Source: Candidatus Equibacterium intestinale (GTDB lineage Bacteria; Bacteroidota; Bacteroidia; Bacteroidales; UBA932). From it: DNA of 24,276 nt. A program made the position numbers and the translations under genes. Location: the NCBI GenBank assembly GCA_018064305.1, contig JAGHVP010000270.1, forward strand, positions 1 through 24,276, given 5' to 3'. How positions within the stretch are numbered: position 1 is the first letter of the stretch; the number at the start of each line of letters is the position of its first letter. Shown in pieces: positions 15,580 through 23,808 of the stretch. Under the pieces are notes generated by a model. The model was not told the origin of the DNA and searched no databases. It worked only from the letters and a program-made list of their open reading frames with translations.

Positions 15580-17220
15580 ATGATGAAAGAAAGATCACTT
15601 AACGGTCTGCTTGAGGCAGGGATAAGAAACAACTGGGACAATCCGGCGCTTTCGAACTACGATGGAAGGACCCTTCTCTATAAGGATGTTGCCGAAATGA
15701 TAGTGAAGCTGCAGATGACTTTTGAAAGATGCGGCCTCAAGAAGGGCGACAAGGTGGCTGTGTGCTCGCGCAACCAGGCAAACTGGGGTGTGGCATTCCT
15801 GGCGGCCCTTTCATACGGCGCAGTCCCGGTGCCTGTGCTGCACGAATTCAAACCCGGCAATATACATTATCTGGTGAACCACAGCGAAGCGAAGCTTCTC
15901 TTCGTGGGATTCAATATCTGGGAGAACCTGAGTGCGGCAGAGATGCCGGCACTGAAGGCCATCATCACACTCGACAACTTCAGGGTGATCCATGCAGTTG
16001 ACGGTGAGCTTGCAAAGAGCCTGGTGGACGTAGACCGCCTGTTCGCTATCAGGTATCAGGCGGGTTTCACCCCTGAAGACCTCAAGTTCTACCGCGAGGA
16101 CCTGCACGAGGTGGCCCTTATCAATTACACTTCAGGGACATCCGGATTCGCAAAAGGTGTGATGATACCCTACAGATCGCTGCTTCTCAATGTCGAGTAT
16201 GTGATGGAGGTGGATGATTTCCTGGGCAGCAGGTCGGATATCGTTGCAATGCTTCCTTCCGCCCACATGTACGGCCTGCTTATGGAGCTTATCGTAGAAG
16301 TTGCTTTGGGAGCACACGTACATTTCCTCACACGCCTCCCCAGTCCGCAGGTGATATTCGAGTCGTTCGCCCGTATCAAGCCCGACTTCGTGATTGCGGT
16401 GCCCCTTATCATGGAGAAGGTGAGCCGCAACGTGATGCGCGCAATAGGATATGATTTCGACCCGTCACATCTTACCGAAGAGGACAAGCGCAAGGCCGAA
16501 GATATGCTCAACGGCTATTTCGGCCGCAAGTTCAACCATGTGGTGATAGGCGGTGCGGCGCTGAACAGCGAGGTGGAGGATTTCCTGAATGCGGTAGGCT
16601 TCAGATACACGGTGGGCTACGGCATGACAGAGTGCGGTCCCATCATCTCATACAACTACTGGGACCAGACAAAGATCCATACATGCGGCAAGGTGGCCCA
16701 TTACAACGAAGTGAGGATCGACAGTGAAGACCCGGAGCATGTTCCCGGTGAGGTCTATGTAAGGGGCGACAATGTCTTCCTCGGCTATTACAAGATGCCG
16801 AAAGAGACAGCAGAGGTGCTTGGCAGCGACGGCTGGTTCCGCACCGGTGATGTCGGCACCCTTGACAAAGACGGCTATCTGGCACTCAAGGGGCGCAGCA
16901 AGAGCATGATCCTTACTCCCAACGGTCAGAACATCTATCCCGAAGAGATAGAGAGCAGTATAAACAACCTGCCCTACGTGACCGAATCGCTGGTGGTTGT
17001 TGACAAGAATGTGCTGGTGGCGCTGATTTACCCCGACAACGCGCTGAAGGACGAGAACGGCCTCAGCGACGAGCAGCTTGAGCAGACCCTCAACGAAGAA
17101 GTGTGCAGGCTGAACGGCGAACTGCCCAACTACTGCAGGATTGCAAAGGTCGAGCTGTTCCCCGAAGAATTCGAGAAAACTCCCAAGAAGAGCATAAAAA
17201 GATATTTGTACCAACGTTAA
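15580..17220 (+). CDS. AMP-binding acyl-CoA synthetase family enzyme
   Basis: A 546-residue adenylate-forming enzyme, most like long-chain fatty acid-CoA ligases. It has the P-loop-like YTSGTSGFAKG (183-193), the adenine-binding GYGMTECGP (346-354), the hinge GWFRTGD (418-424), and a C-terminal catalytic lysine (Lys540, in TPKKSIKR). No carrier-protein or transmembrane domain is attached, so it acts on a free carboxylic acid in the cytoplasm or at the inner membrane. Whether the product is acyl-CoA or acyl-ACP is not decidable here. ATG-ATG at the start gives two near-equal start choices. It lies between an MsbA-like exporter (23 nt) and a dCMP deaminase (12 nt). Activation of a fatty acid for envelope lipid work is an inference from the neighbours. 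Confidence 0.88.
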   Translation: MMKERSLNGLLEAGIRNNWDNPALSNYDGRTLLYKDVAEMIVKLQMTFERCGLKKGDKVAVCSRNQANWGVAFLAALSYGAVPVPVLHEFKPGNIHYLVNHSEAKLLFVGFNIWENLSAAEMPALKAIITLDNFRVIHAVDGELAKSLVDVDRLFAIRYQAGFTPEDLKFYREDLHEVALINYTSGTSGFAKGVMIPYRSLLLNVEYVMEVDDFLGSRSDIVAMLPSAHMYGLLMELIVEVALGAHVHFLTRLPSPQVIFESFARIKPDFVIAVPLIMEKVSRNVMRAIGYDFDPSHLTEEDKRKAEDMLNGYFGRKFNHVVIGGAALNSEVEDFLNAVGFRYTVGYGMTECGPIISYNYWDQTKIHTCGKVAHYNEVRIDSEDPEHVPGEVYVRGDNVFLGYYKMPKETAEVLGSDGWFRTGDVGTLDKDGYLALKGRSKSMILTPNGQNIYPEEIESSINNLPYVTESLVVVDKNVLVALIYPDNALKDENGLSDEQLEQTLNEEVCRLNGELPNYCRIAKVELFPEEFEKTPKKSIKRYLYQR

Positions 17221-17232
17221 TCCGCTTCCGAT

Positions 17233-17649
17233 ATGACTGACAAGCAGATTCAATTTGACAAGAGCTACCTTGACATGGCCGAAGTGTGGTCACGCAACTC
17301 ATACTGCCAGCGCCGCAGGGTAGGTGCGCTGATAGTCAAAGACCGCATGATTATTTCAGACGGCTATAACGGCACTCCCACAGGCTTCGAGAATGTATGC
17401 GAGGAGAACGGTGTCACCAAGCCGTATGTCCTCCACGCCGAGGCAAATGCAATAACCAAGGTGGCGAAGAGCCACAACAGCAGTGAAGGTGCAACCCTCT
17501 ATGTGACCGACTCGCCCTGTATGGAATGCTCGAAACTCATCATCCAGGCAGGCATCAAAAGAGTGGTGTACCGCCGCGAATACAGGATTGTAGACGGTAT
17601 CGACCTGCTCAGGAAAGCTGGAATAGAGGTATGTAAATACGACGAATAA
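17233..17649 (+). CDS. dCMP deaminase (cytidine/deoxycytidylate deaminase family)
   Basis: A 138-residue zinc deaminase. The zinc and proton-shuttle motif HAEANA (His68, Glu70) and PCMEC (Cys96, Cys99) are complete, and the nucleotide-facing GYNGTPTGFENVCEE (44-58) is of the dCMP deaminase/ComEB type rather than the cytidine or guanine deaminase type. It converts dCMP to dUMP for thymidylate synthesis. The absence of a membrane segment or secretion signal argues against a competence function. Its stop codon overlaps the start of the S41 protease gene (TAATG), so the two are translationally coupled although they have no obvious shared chemistry. Confidence 0.92.
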   Translation: MTDKQIQFDKSYLDMAEVWSRNSYCQRRRVGALIVKDRMIISDGYNGTPTGFENVCEENGVTKPYVLHAEANAITKVAKSHNSSEGATLYVTDSPCMECSKLIIQAGIKRVVYRREYRIVDGIDLLRKAGIEVCKYDE

Positions 17650-19244
17650 TGGACGACAAGATATTCAAGATTCTGAAACCCATGCTCTGGGTTCTGACAA
17701 TCGCAGCGGCTGCATCATTGGTGATAACGTCGATCACACCGAGGAAAGAGGTGGTGGATGTCAACAGGATAAACCATGACTGGGCTAAGCTTATGCTGGT
17801 GCTTGACCAGGTAGACAAGAATTATGTCGAGGACCTGAAACACAAGGATGTGACAGAGGACCTTATCCCCCTTATCATGGAAGAGCTCGACCCCCATTCT
17901 GTATATCTGCCTCCTCAGGAGCTCAAGGATGCCGAGGAGTCGCTCCAGGGCGGTTTCGACGGTATCGGCATCCAGTTCAATGTTCCAAACGACACTATAG
18001 TCGTGAACTCGGTGATCACCGGCGGCCCTTCTGAAAAGGCCGGACTGATGGTGGGTGACCGTGTTGTGAAGGTTGATGACCGCACCGTGGCAGGTGTGAA
18101 CATGCCCCAGGACACTATGGTCAAGCTCATGCGCGGTCCCAAGGGAACCAAGGTGGTGATAAGCGTGAAGCGCAAGGGGCAGGAAGAGCTTATTCCTTTC
18201 ACAATCACCCGTGACAAGATTCCTGTCCACAGTGTGGATGTGGCATATATGCTGAACGACACAACCGGTTATGTTAAACTCTCCAAGTTCGCCCGTACAA
18301 CCCACGAAGAGTTTGTGGCAGCTGTGGACAAGCTGCGTGACCAGGGCATGAAGAGGCTTGTGTTCGACCTGCGCGACAATACCGGAGGATTCCTTGACCA
18401 GGCGATGCGTCTGGCAAACGAGTTCATGGAAACAGGTGAGATGATAGTGTACATGCAGGGCAAGGCGCGTCCGCGCACCGACCTCAGGGCAGACGGAAAG
18501 GGCAGGTACAAGGATATGCCTCTGGCAGTGCTCATCAACAATGGTTCTGCTTCGGCCAGTGAAATCTTTGCAGGTGCCGTGCAGGACAATGACCGCGGTA
18601 CGATCTACGGAGTGCGCTCTTTTGGAAAAGGACTTGTACAGGAACCCATCTACTTTACCGACGGGTCTGGTATAAGGCTCACAGTGGCAAGATATTACAC
18701 TCCTTCGGGGCGTTGCATCCAGAAGCCGTATTCAGACGATTACGAGCTGGAGATCTTCGAGCGTTACAACACAGGCGAAATGTTCTCGGCCGACAGCATA
18801 AAGGTTGACGAGAATGAGAAATACACCACCAAGGGCGGCCGTACCGTGTATGGCGGCGGTGGAATCGTGCCAGATGTGTTTGTTCCCATCGACACCGTGG
18901 GCGTCACCGACTTCATGGTGGACTGCAACCGTCAGGGACTTCAGATCAAGTATGCCAACACACTGCTCGACAGATATGCCAAATCTCTCTCTGCCACAAC
19001 CACTATGGACCAGTTCGAGCATTTCTACGAATCGCTGGATGCCGAGAAAGGCTTCCTGGCGTATGCTGCAGAAAACGGTTTTACTCCCAAGGAAGGCGAG
19101 TGGGCAATATCCAAGACCTTTATCATGACTCAGGTCAAGGCTCTGATTGCCAGATATACCGCGATGGGCGACAATGCGTTCTATCCCATCTACCAGAAGA
19201 CCGACAAGCTTATCCATATCGCCGTCAGCAACGAGCAGCAGTGA
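17649..19244 (+). CDS. S41 family carboxy-terminal processing protease
   Basis: A 531-residue periplasmic serine protease of the Ctp/Prc family. A single hydrophobic segment (10-29) acts as signal anchor. A PDZ domain covers about 95-180, with GGFDGIGIQF and the ligand loop at GGPSEKAGL. The S41 catalytic domain follows: Ser302 in NGSASASEIF and Lys327 in SFGKG are 25 residues apart, as in E. coli Prc, and Gln331 completes the usual Ser-Lys-Gln set. The C-terminus (about 420-531) is an added helical region common in Bacteroidetes members. These enzymes trim the C-terminal ends of envelope proteins. The start shares a base with the stop of the dCMP deaminase gene, and the stop overlaps the next start (TGATG). 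Confidence 0.93.
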   Translation: MDDKIFKILKPMLWVLTIAAAASLVITSITPRKEVVDVNRINHDWAKLMLVLDQVDKNYVEDLKHKDVTEDLIPLIMEELDPHSVYLPPQELKDAEESLQGGFDGIGIQFNVPNDTIVVNSVITGGPSEKAGLMVGDRVVKVDDRTVAGVNMPQDTMVKLMRGPKGTKVVISVKRKGQEELIPFTITRDKIPVHSVDVAYMLNDTTGYVKLSKFARTTHEEFVAAVDKLRDQGMKRLVFDLRDNTGGFLDQAMRLANEFMETGEMIVYMQGKARPRTDLRADGKGRYKDMPLAVLINNGSASASEIFAGAVQDNDRGTIYGVRSFGKGLVQEPIYFTDGSGIRLTVARYYTPSGRCIQKPYSDDYELEIFERYNTGEMFSADSIKVDENEKYTTKGGRTVYGGGGIVPDVFVPIDTVGVTDFMVDCNRQGLQIKYANTLLDRYAKSLSATTTMDQFEHFYESLDAEKGFLAYAAENGFTPKEGEWAISKTFIMTQVKALIARYTAMGDNAFYPIYQKTDKLIHIAVSNEQQ

Positions 19245-20101
19245 TGAAACTCCAGACTCCGGTAGAAATAAGGCCTCTTCCAGATCGCTTCACCTATGCG
19301 GACAGGTTTTTCTTCATGGGATCCTGCTTCGCTTCGGAGGTAGGCGCGCTTATGGGAGGGTTGGAGTTCGATACCACCGTCAATCCGTTCGGAGTCCTCT
19401 ACAACCCCGCCTCGCTGGCATCTTCTTTCGACAGGCTGGATTCGCGCCGGCATTTCGTGGAGGAGGATGTGATATGCAGCGAAGGGAGATATACCTCGTT
19501 CTTCCATCACAGCAGCTTCTCGAGATGCTCTGCGGAAGAGTTCCTGTCAAATGCCAACCAGGCTCTTGAAGAGAGTGCCGATGCCTTTGCCGCTGCCGGT
19601 GCGGTGGTGGTGACACTTGGCACATCATGGGTGTTCCGTCACCTGGAACGCGACATGATTGTGAGCAACTGCCACAAGGTCCATCCGGCCCAGTTCCGCC
19701 GCGAAAGGCTTTCAGTGGCAGAAAGCGTGGCTTTGCTGGAGCCTGTGATAGCGCGTCATCAGGACAAGCGCTGGATTTTTACGGTAAGCCCCATCCGCCA
19801 TCTGAAAGACGGTGCGCACGGCAACCAGGTCTCCAAGGCCTCGCTGCTGCTGGCAGTGGAGGAACTTGCCGCAAAGTTTGAATGTGTAAGCTATTTCCCG
19901 GCTTATGAGATAGTGCTTGACGAGCTGCGCGACTACCGTTTCTACAAAGAGGACATGGTGCATCCGTCGGAGCAGGCTGTCGGGTATGTCTTCGAGAAGT
20001 TCGTGGAGTTTGCAATAGAGCCCGGGGAGGCTGGAAGGATGGAAGATGCGCGCAGAAGGATGAAGGCTGCGGCCCACCGCAAAATTCAGTTTGCTAATTA
20101 A
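19244..20101 (+). CDS. GSCFA domain protein (SGNH-hydrolase-like)
   Basis: A 285-residue protein of the GSCFA family, named after its N-terminal motif, seen at 26-30 (FMGSCFA). Other conserved parts are NPFGVLYNP (48-56), VTLGTSWVF (123-131), SPIRHLKDGAHGNQ (182-195) and the C-terminal DMVHPSE (237-243). The layout Ser27, Gly126-Thr127-Ser128, Asp237 and His240 fits an SGNH-type esterase or acyltransferase, but the substrate of the family is unknown. No signal peptide is seen, so a cytoplasmic location is expected. The frame is open from 19100, but ATG at 19244 overlaps the stop of the protease gene (TGATG), and homology begins directly after it. Its 3' end holds the -33 element of the asnS promoter. 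Confidence 0.88.
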   Translation: MKLQTPVEIRPLPDRFTYADRFFFMGSCFASEVGALMGGLEFDTTVNPFGVLYNPASLASSFDRLDSRRHFVEEDVICSEGRYTSFFHHSSFSRCSAEEFLSNANQALEESADAFAAAGAVVVTLGTSWVFRHLERDMIVSNCHKVHPAQFRRERLSVAESVALLEPVIARHQDKRWIFTVSPIRHLKDGAHGNQVSKASLLLAVEELAAKFECVSYFPAYEIVLDELRDYRFYKEDMVHPSEQAVGYVFEKFVEFAIEPGEAGRMEDARRRMKAAAHRKIQFAN

Positions 20102-20121
20102 ATCGCAAACAAGTAACTTTG
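20090..20121 (+). promoter_or_regulatory. Promoter of asnS-udk-tonB-GH16
   Basis: TTTG at 20090-20093, a 20-bp spacer and TAACTTTG at 20114-20121 make a full match to the Bacteroidetes housekeeping promoter, the best in this window. The -33 element lies inside the last codons of the GSCFA gene. The RNA would start near 20127, about 33 nt before the ATG at 20160. This excludes the longer frame that starts with TTG at 20091. Confidence 0.75.
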
Positions 20122-20159
20122 AAGGATTTTTGAAACAACCAATTTTTAATCATATCATT

Positions 20160-21551
20160 ATGAAAAGACTTAAAGTAGCTCAGTTATTGAAAGAAGCTCC
20201 CGGCCAGAAAGTGCTGGCAAAGGGTTGGGTACGCACAAAACGCGGCAACAAGAATGTGGCATTCATCGCCCTCAATGACGGATCTACAATCAATAATATC
20301 CAGATTGTGTGCGACGTGGAGAAGTTCAGCGAAGACCTCCTCAAGCAGATCACAACAGGCGCCTGCATCGCAGTGGAAGGTGACCTTGTAGAGTCTATGG
20401 GAAGCGGCCAGGCAGTTGAAATCCAGGCTTCTTCAATCGAGGTCTACGGAATTGCAGATTCGACCTATCCCCTCCAGAAGAAGGGTCACTCTATGGAGTT
20501 CCTGCGTGAGATCGCCCATCTGCGCCCCCGCACCAACACATTCGGAGCAGTCCTGAGAATCCGCCACTCGATGGCGTTTGCAATCCATAAATTCTTCAAC
20601 GACAAGGGTTTCTACTATCTCCATACACCCCTCATCACAGCATCTGACTGTGAAGGTGCCGGCGCAATGTTCCAGGTTACAACAATGGACCTGGACAACA
20701 TTCCCAAGACAGAAGAAGGAAAGGTCGATTTCTCTCAGGATTTCTTCGGCCGCCAGACTTCACTTACAGTGAGCGGTCAGCTGGAGGGTGAGCTGGGTGA
20801 CACCGCACTCGGTGAGATCTACACATTCGGCCCCACATTCCGCGCAGAGAACAGCAACACTCCGCGCCACCTTGCAGAGTTCTGGATGGTAGAGCCCGAG
20901 ATGGCATTCTACGACATCAACGACAACATGGACCTTGCAGAGGAATTCATCAAATACCTTGTCAAGTATGCTCTCGACAACTGTATGGATGACATCACAT
21001 TCCTCAACAACATGTTCGACAAAGAGCTTATCGGGCGCCTCCAGGGTGTGCTCAAAGACAACTTCGTACGCCTGACCTACACAGAGGGCATCAAGATCCT
21101 CGAGAAGGCCGTGGCAGACGGAGTCAAGTTCGAGTATCCCGTGGGCTGGGGCATCGACCTCCAGAGCGAGCACGAGCGCTATCTTGTAGAGAAGCACTTC
21201 GGCAAGCCCGTAATCCTCACAGACTATCCCAAGGATATCAAGGCTTTCTATATGAAGCAGAACGAAGACGGCAAGACAGTCCGCGCAATGGACGTCCTCT
21301 TCCCCAAGATCGGCGAGATCATCGGCGGCAGCCAGCGTGAAGAGTCGTTCGAGAAGCTTTCTGCACGTATCGACGAGCTCAAGATGGAGACCCGCGGCCT
21401 CTGGTGGTATATGGACACCCGCCGCTTCGGAAGTGCACCTCACAGCGGCTTCGGCCTTGGTTTCGAGCGCCTGCTGATGTTCGTTACAGGTATGAGCAAC
21501 ATACGTGACGTGATTCCTTTCCCCCGTACTCCCAACAACGCAGAATTCTAA
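20160..21551 (+). CDS. asnS: Asparaginyl-tRNA synthetase
   Basis: A 463-residue class IIb aminoacyl-tRNA synthetase that charges tRNA-Asn. The N-terminal OB-fold anticodon domain spans about 15-100 (VLAKGWVRTKRGNKNVAF). The catalytic core has motif 2 at 226-247 (TFRAENSNTPRHLAEFWM) and motif 3 at 430-445 (GFGLGFERLLMFVTG). The ending FPRTPNNAEF is typical of AsnRS rather than AspRS. The ATG at 20160 is chosen because the promoter at 20090-20121 lies over the 23 extra codons of the longer frame. The gene uses a narrow set of codons, as expected for a highly expressed gene. It heads a four-gene run; udk follows after 3 nt. Confidence 0.97.
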   Translation: MKRLKVAQLLKEAPGQKVLAKGWVRTKRGNKNVAFIALNDGSTINNIQIVCDVEKFSEDLLKQITTGACIAVEGDLVESMGSGQAVEIQASSIEVYGIADSTYPLQKKGHSMEFLREIAHLRPRTNTFGAVLRIRHSMAFAIHKFFNDKGFYYLHTPLITASDCEGAGAMFQVTTMDLDNIPKTEEGKVDFSQDFFGRQTSLTVSGQLEGELGDTALGEIYTFGPTFRAENSNTPRHLAEFWMVEPEMAFYDINDNMDLAEEFIKYLVKYALDNCMDDITFLNNMFDKELIGRLQGVLKDNFVRLTYTEGIKILEKAVADGVKFEYPVGWGIDLQSEHERYLVEKHFGKPVILTDYPKDIKAFYMKQNEDGKTVRAMDVLFPKIGEIIGGSQREESFEKLSARIDELKMETRGLWWYMDTRRFGSAPHSGFGLGFERLLMFVTGMSNIRDVIPFPRTPNNAEF

Positions 21552-21554
21552 GAT

Positions 21555-22178
21555 ATGCTTATTATCGGTATAGCCGGCGGCTCGGGTTCAGGCAAGTCGA
21601 CAGTGGTGTCACGGCTCGAAGAGGTTTTCAAGAACCGTATAGTTGTGATTCCGCAGGACTCTTATTACAAAGACTGCGGCAGCCTGAGCGATGAAGAGAA
21701 GAGGGTCCACAACTTCGACCATCCTGATGCGATAGACTTCGACCTGCTCACAAAGCACATCGAAGAGATCAGGAAGGGAAACGCCGTGGAGCAGCCTGTA
21801 TATTCCTACATAACATGCGGGCGCTGCAAGGAAACCGTGTACGTCGAGCCTGCAGACATCATCATTGTGGAGGGAATACTGATCTTCTCGTGCCCCGAGC
21901 TGATGAGCCAGATGGATATCAAGGTGTTTGTGGATGCCGACGACGACGACCGCCTCGCCCGCATCATCACACGTGACACACAGGAACGCGGCAAGGACCT
22001 GCAGTGGGTGATAGACCGTTACACCAGTCTGGTCAAACCGATGCACCTCCAGTTCATCGCGCCCAGCAAGAGATATGCTGATATCATCATCCCCGAAGGA
22101 GGACATAACGAAGTGGGTGTCAACATCCTGCTTGCCACGATAGAAAAGGCGCTTAACGACAGTACCTGGTTAAAATAG
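21555..22178 (+). CDS. udk: Uridine kinase
   Basis: A 207-residue P-loop kinase that phosphorylates uridine and cytidine in pyrimidine salvage. Visible are Walker A GGSGSGKST (8-16), the nucleoside-binding PQDSYYKD (33-40, Asp35), NFDHPDA (53-59), and EGIL in the Walker B-like strand, with an arginine-rich lid RLARIITRDTQERG. Length is normal for bacterial Udk. Phosphoribulokinase shares the fold, but no ribulose-phosphate genes are near and the NFDHPDA motif is of the uridine kinase type. It starts 3 nt after asnS and is followed 9 nt later by the TonB-like gene. Confidence 0.95.
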   Translation: MLIIGIAGGSGSGKSTVVSRLEEVFKNRIVVIPQDSYYKDCGSLSDEEKRVHNFDHPDAIDFDLLTKHIEEIRKGNAVEQPVYSYITCGRCKETVYVEPADIIIVEGILIFSCPELMSQMDIKVFVDADDDDRLARIITRDTQERGKDLQWVIDRYTSLVKPMHLQFIAPSKRYADIIIPEGGHNEVGVNILLATIEKALNDSTWLK

Positions 22179-22187
22179 CGGAAAGTC

Positions 22188-22898
22188 ATGTCAGAAGGAT
22201 TCTTTGCTGAAGAGAAGAAAGAGAGCAGGGTAGGGCTTTACGCCACCGTCATCTTCCATCTGGTGGCCCTTATCATACTGCTGGCGTCGTCTATCGGTGC
22301 CGCTGTCAGCAAAGAGACCAGCTTCATACTCGATTTCACCCAGCAGGAGAAGGAAGAAGAGCTCAAGAAGATCGAAGAGCTTGAAGACTTCAAGAACCGC
22401 GTGGCTGCAGAGCTGGACGCAATGATTGCCGCGGCTCCAACACCCGTGGTCCGCAATGTGGCGGTGGATGCAAGCCAGGCCCAGGCAGAGGCTTATGCCG
22501 AGGGGCGCGCCCTGCAGAAGAGGCTCGAGGCTTCGCGCAACCGCGCCTTCACATCCGATGACGACGATGAGGTCGCCACTGGAGAGAAGGAGGGCAGCGA
22601 CGACGGAGCGGAGGAGGCCGAGCCCTATACCGGCCCTTCTGTACTTTCATGGAAACTTGACGGGCGCAGGGCCGTGGCTCTGCCCATTCCCGCATATAAA
22701 GGTCTGGGCGGCGGTAATGTCGTGGTCAAAATCTATGTGAACCGTGCCGGCCGCGTGATTGATGCGAAGGCTGTGTCGGGCGACAGCTCCCTGAGCAAGT
22801 TTGCAATTGCAGCGGCCAAGCGCAGCCGCTTCTCGCGCAGCGACACTGCCGACGACCCTCAGATCGGAGAGATTGTATATCAGTTTATTGCGCAGTAA
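22188..22898 (+). CDS. TonB-like energy transducer protein
   Basis: A 236-residue inner-membrane protein with TonB layout: short cytoplasmic N-terminus, one membrane span (16-39, GLYATVIFHLVALIILL), a periplasmic linker, and a C-terminal alpha/beta domain (about 165-236) with GNVVVKIYVNRAGRVIDAK and FAIAAAKRSRFS. The span contains the His (His24) found in many TonB anchors. The linker is unusual: in place of Pro-Lys repeats it has a charged probable coiled coil (51-82), an Ala/Arg-rich helix (95-120) and an Asp/Glu-rich stretch (124-147). The usual YP motif at the start of the C-terminal domain reads LPIPAY. It may serve a TonB-dependent transporter or be a structural relative. No ExbB or ExbD is adjacent. 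A GH16 gene starts 1 nt after the stop. Confidence 0.8.
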   Translation: MSEGFFAEEKKESRVGLYATVIFHLVALIILLASSIGAAVSKETSFILDFTQQEKEEELKKIEELEDFKNRVAAELDAMIAAAPTPVVRNVAVDASQAQAEAYAEGRALQKRLEASRNRAFTSDDDDEVATGEKEGSDDGAEEAEPYTGPSVLSWKLDGRRAVALPIPAYKGLGGGNVVVKIYVNRAGRVIDAKAVSGDSSLSKFAIAAAKRSRFSRSDTADDPQIGEIVYQFIAQ

Positions 22899-22899
22899 C

Positions 22900-23745
22900 A
22901 TGAGGGCGGTGAACAATTTCATAACATTAGCTTTGTGCTGCCTCTGCATGGCTCTGACCTCGTGCCGGAGCGCTTCCACCCGTGTCTGGGTAGAAGATTT
23001 CAACGGCAGCAGCCTTGACACCGCAGTGTGGTCGAGGATACCGAGAGGCAATCCCGAATGGTGCCGGAACATGTCTTCAGACGACAGGCTGTATGCGCTG
23101 GAAGACGGATGCCTGGTGCTGCGCGCGATTGTGAACCCGGGGCTGGAGGGCGACGATGCTCCGCTGCTCACAGGCGGAATCTGGACCAGGGGAAAGAAGC
23201 AGTTCGGCCTGGGAAGGGTTGAGGTGCGTGCAAAGTTCGAGGGTGCAGGAGGCTCATGGCCAGCCATCTGGATGATGCCTGACGATGAAGAAACCGAAGA
23301 CCTGTCAGACCCGTTCTGGGCTGAATACGGCTGGTACAGCCACTATGGCGAAATAGACATCTGCGAGAAGCTCAACTTCGACGATTTTGCATATCAGACG
23401 CTGCACACTTCATATACCTTGAAACAGGGCTACAACGACCCTTATCAGGAGCACGGCTCTACCGGCGGCATCGATCCGGAAGATTTCAACGTATATGCGG
23501 TGGAGCATTACCGCGACAGCATCAAGATGTATATAAACGGCGTCAATACTCTTACCTACAAGCGGATAGATTTCGTGCCTTATGGAGGGGAGGTGACCGG
23601 CCGCGAGCAGTGGACATTCGACCGCCTGTTCGACCTCAGGCTGGATATGCAGGTGGGTGGCAGCTGGCCTGGCGAGCCCGTGCTGGAAGACCTTCCGGTA
23701 AAGATGTGGGTCGACTGGGTAAAGTTCACACCCTTTGAAGAATAA
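22900..23745 (+). CDS. GH16 family glycoside hydrolase lipoprotein
   Basis: A 281-residue secreted enzyme: signal peptide with lipobox LTSC (Cys22), then one GH16 beta-sandwich. The catalytic signature EIDICE at 151-156 gives Glu151 as nucleophile, Asp153 as helper and Glu156 as acid/base. GSWPAIWMMP (118-127) and a C-terminal Trp-rich strand (VKMWVDWVKF) are also typical. GH16 enzymes cleave beta-1,3/1,4-glucans, xyloglucan, agarose or related galactans; substrate cannot be fixed here. The frame is open from 22801, but the lipoprotein signal and the upstream stop at 22896-22898 place the start at 22900. No acidic residues follow Cys22 (RSASTR), so periplasmic rather than surface placement is more likely. 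It is the last gene of the asnS run. Confidence 0.92.
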   Translation: MRAVNNFITLALCCLCMALTSCRSASTRVWVEDFNGSSLDTAVWSRIPRGNPEWCRNMSSDDRLYALEDGCLVLRAIVNPGLEGDDAPLLTGGIWTRGKKQFGLGRVEVRAKFEGAGGSWPAIWMMPDDEETEDLSDPFWAEYGWYSHYGEIDICEKLNFDDFAYQTLHTSYTLKQGYNDPYQEHGSTGGIDPEDFNVYAVEHYRDSIKMYINGVNTLTYKRIDFVPYGGEVTGREQWTFDRLFDLRLDMQVGGSWPGEPVLEDLPVKMWVDWVKFTPFEE

Positions 23746-23755
23746 GAGATTTTTT

Positions 23756-23778
23756 CCTGAACTTTTCCGGATTTTTTT
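23756..23778 (+). terminator. Weak candidate terminator after the GH16 gene
   Basis: CCTGAA (23756-23761) and TTCCGG (23765-23770) can pair with one mismatch around a 3-nt loop, followed by a run of seven T at 23772-23778. The stem is short and imperfect, so the T-run is the stronger part of the signal. Confidence 0.3.
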
Positions 23779-23780
23779 CT

Positions 23781-23788
23781 TAAATTTG
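23781..23788 (+). promoter_or_regulatory. Possible -7 element for the last, partial gene
   Basis: TAAATTTG fits TAnnTTTG fully and lies 20 bp before the ATG at 23809. No TTTG or TTG is present about 20 bp further upstream; the region there is only T-rich. If active, the RNA would start near 23794 and the leader would be about 15 nt. Confidence 0.4.
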
Positions 23789-23808
23789 TCATCAACCGTA
23801 ACAAGAGT

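Noticed and set aside
16648..17253. 201-codon minus-strand frame inside the AMP-binding gene
   Set aside because: Shadow of the real coding strand, with no motif or start signal.
17715..18305. 196-codon minus-strand frame inside the S41 protease gene
   Set aside because: Shadow frame covering the PDZ region; no recognisable domain.
19100..19243. Longer N-terminus for the GSCFA protein
   Set aside because: The added 48 codons are an out-of-frame reading of the end of the protease gene; the TGATG overlap gives the natural start.
20091..20159. Longer N-terminus for AsnRS from TTG
   Set aside because: The extra codons cover the promoter; the RNA should start only near 20127.
20760..21443. 227-codon minus-strand frame inside asnS
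   Set aside because: Lies fully within a clear class II synthetase gene; its low-complexity Val/Leu/Asp composition is a product of strong codon bias on the other strand.
22801..22899. Longer N-terminus for the GH16 protein
   Set aside because: Overlaps the TonB-like C-terminus; the lipoprotein signal starts at 22900.
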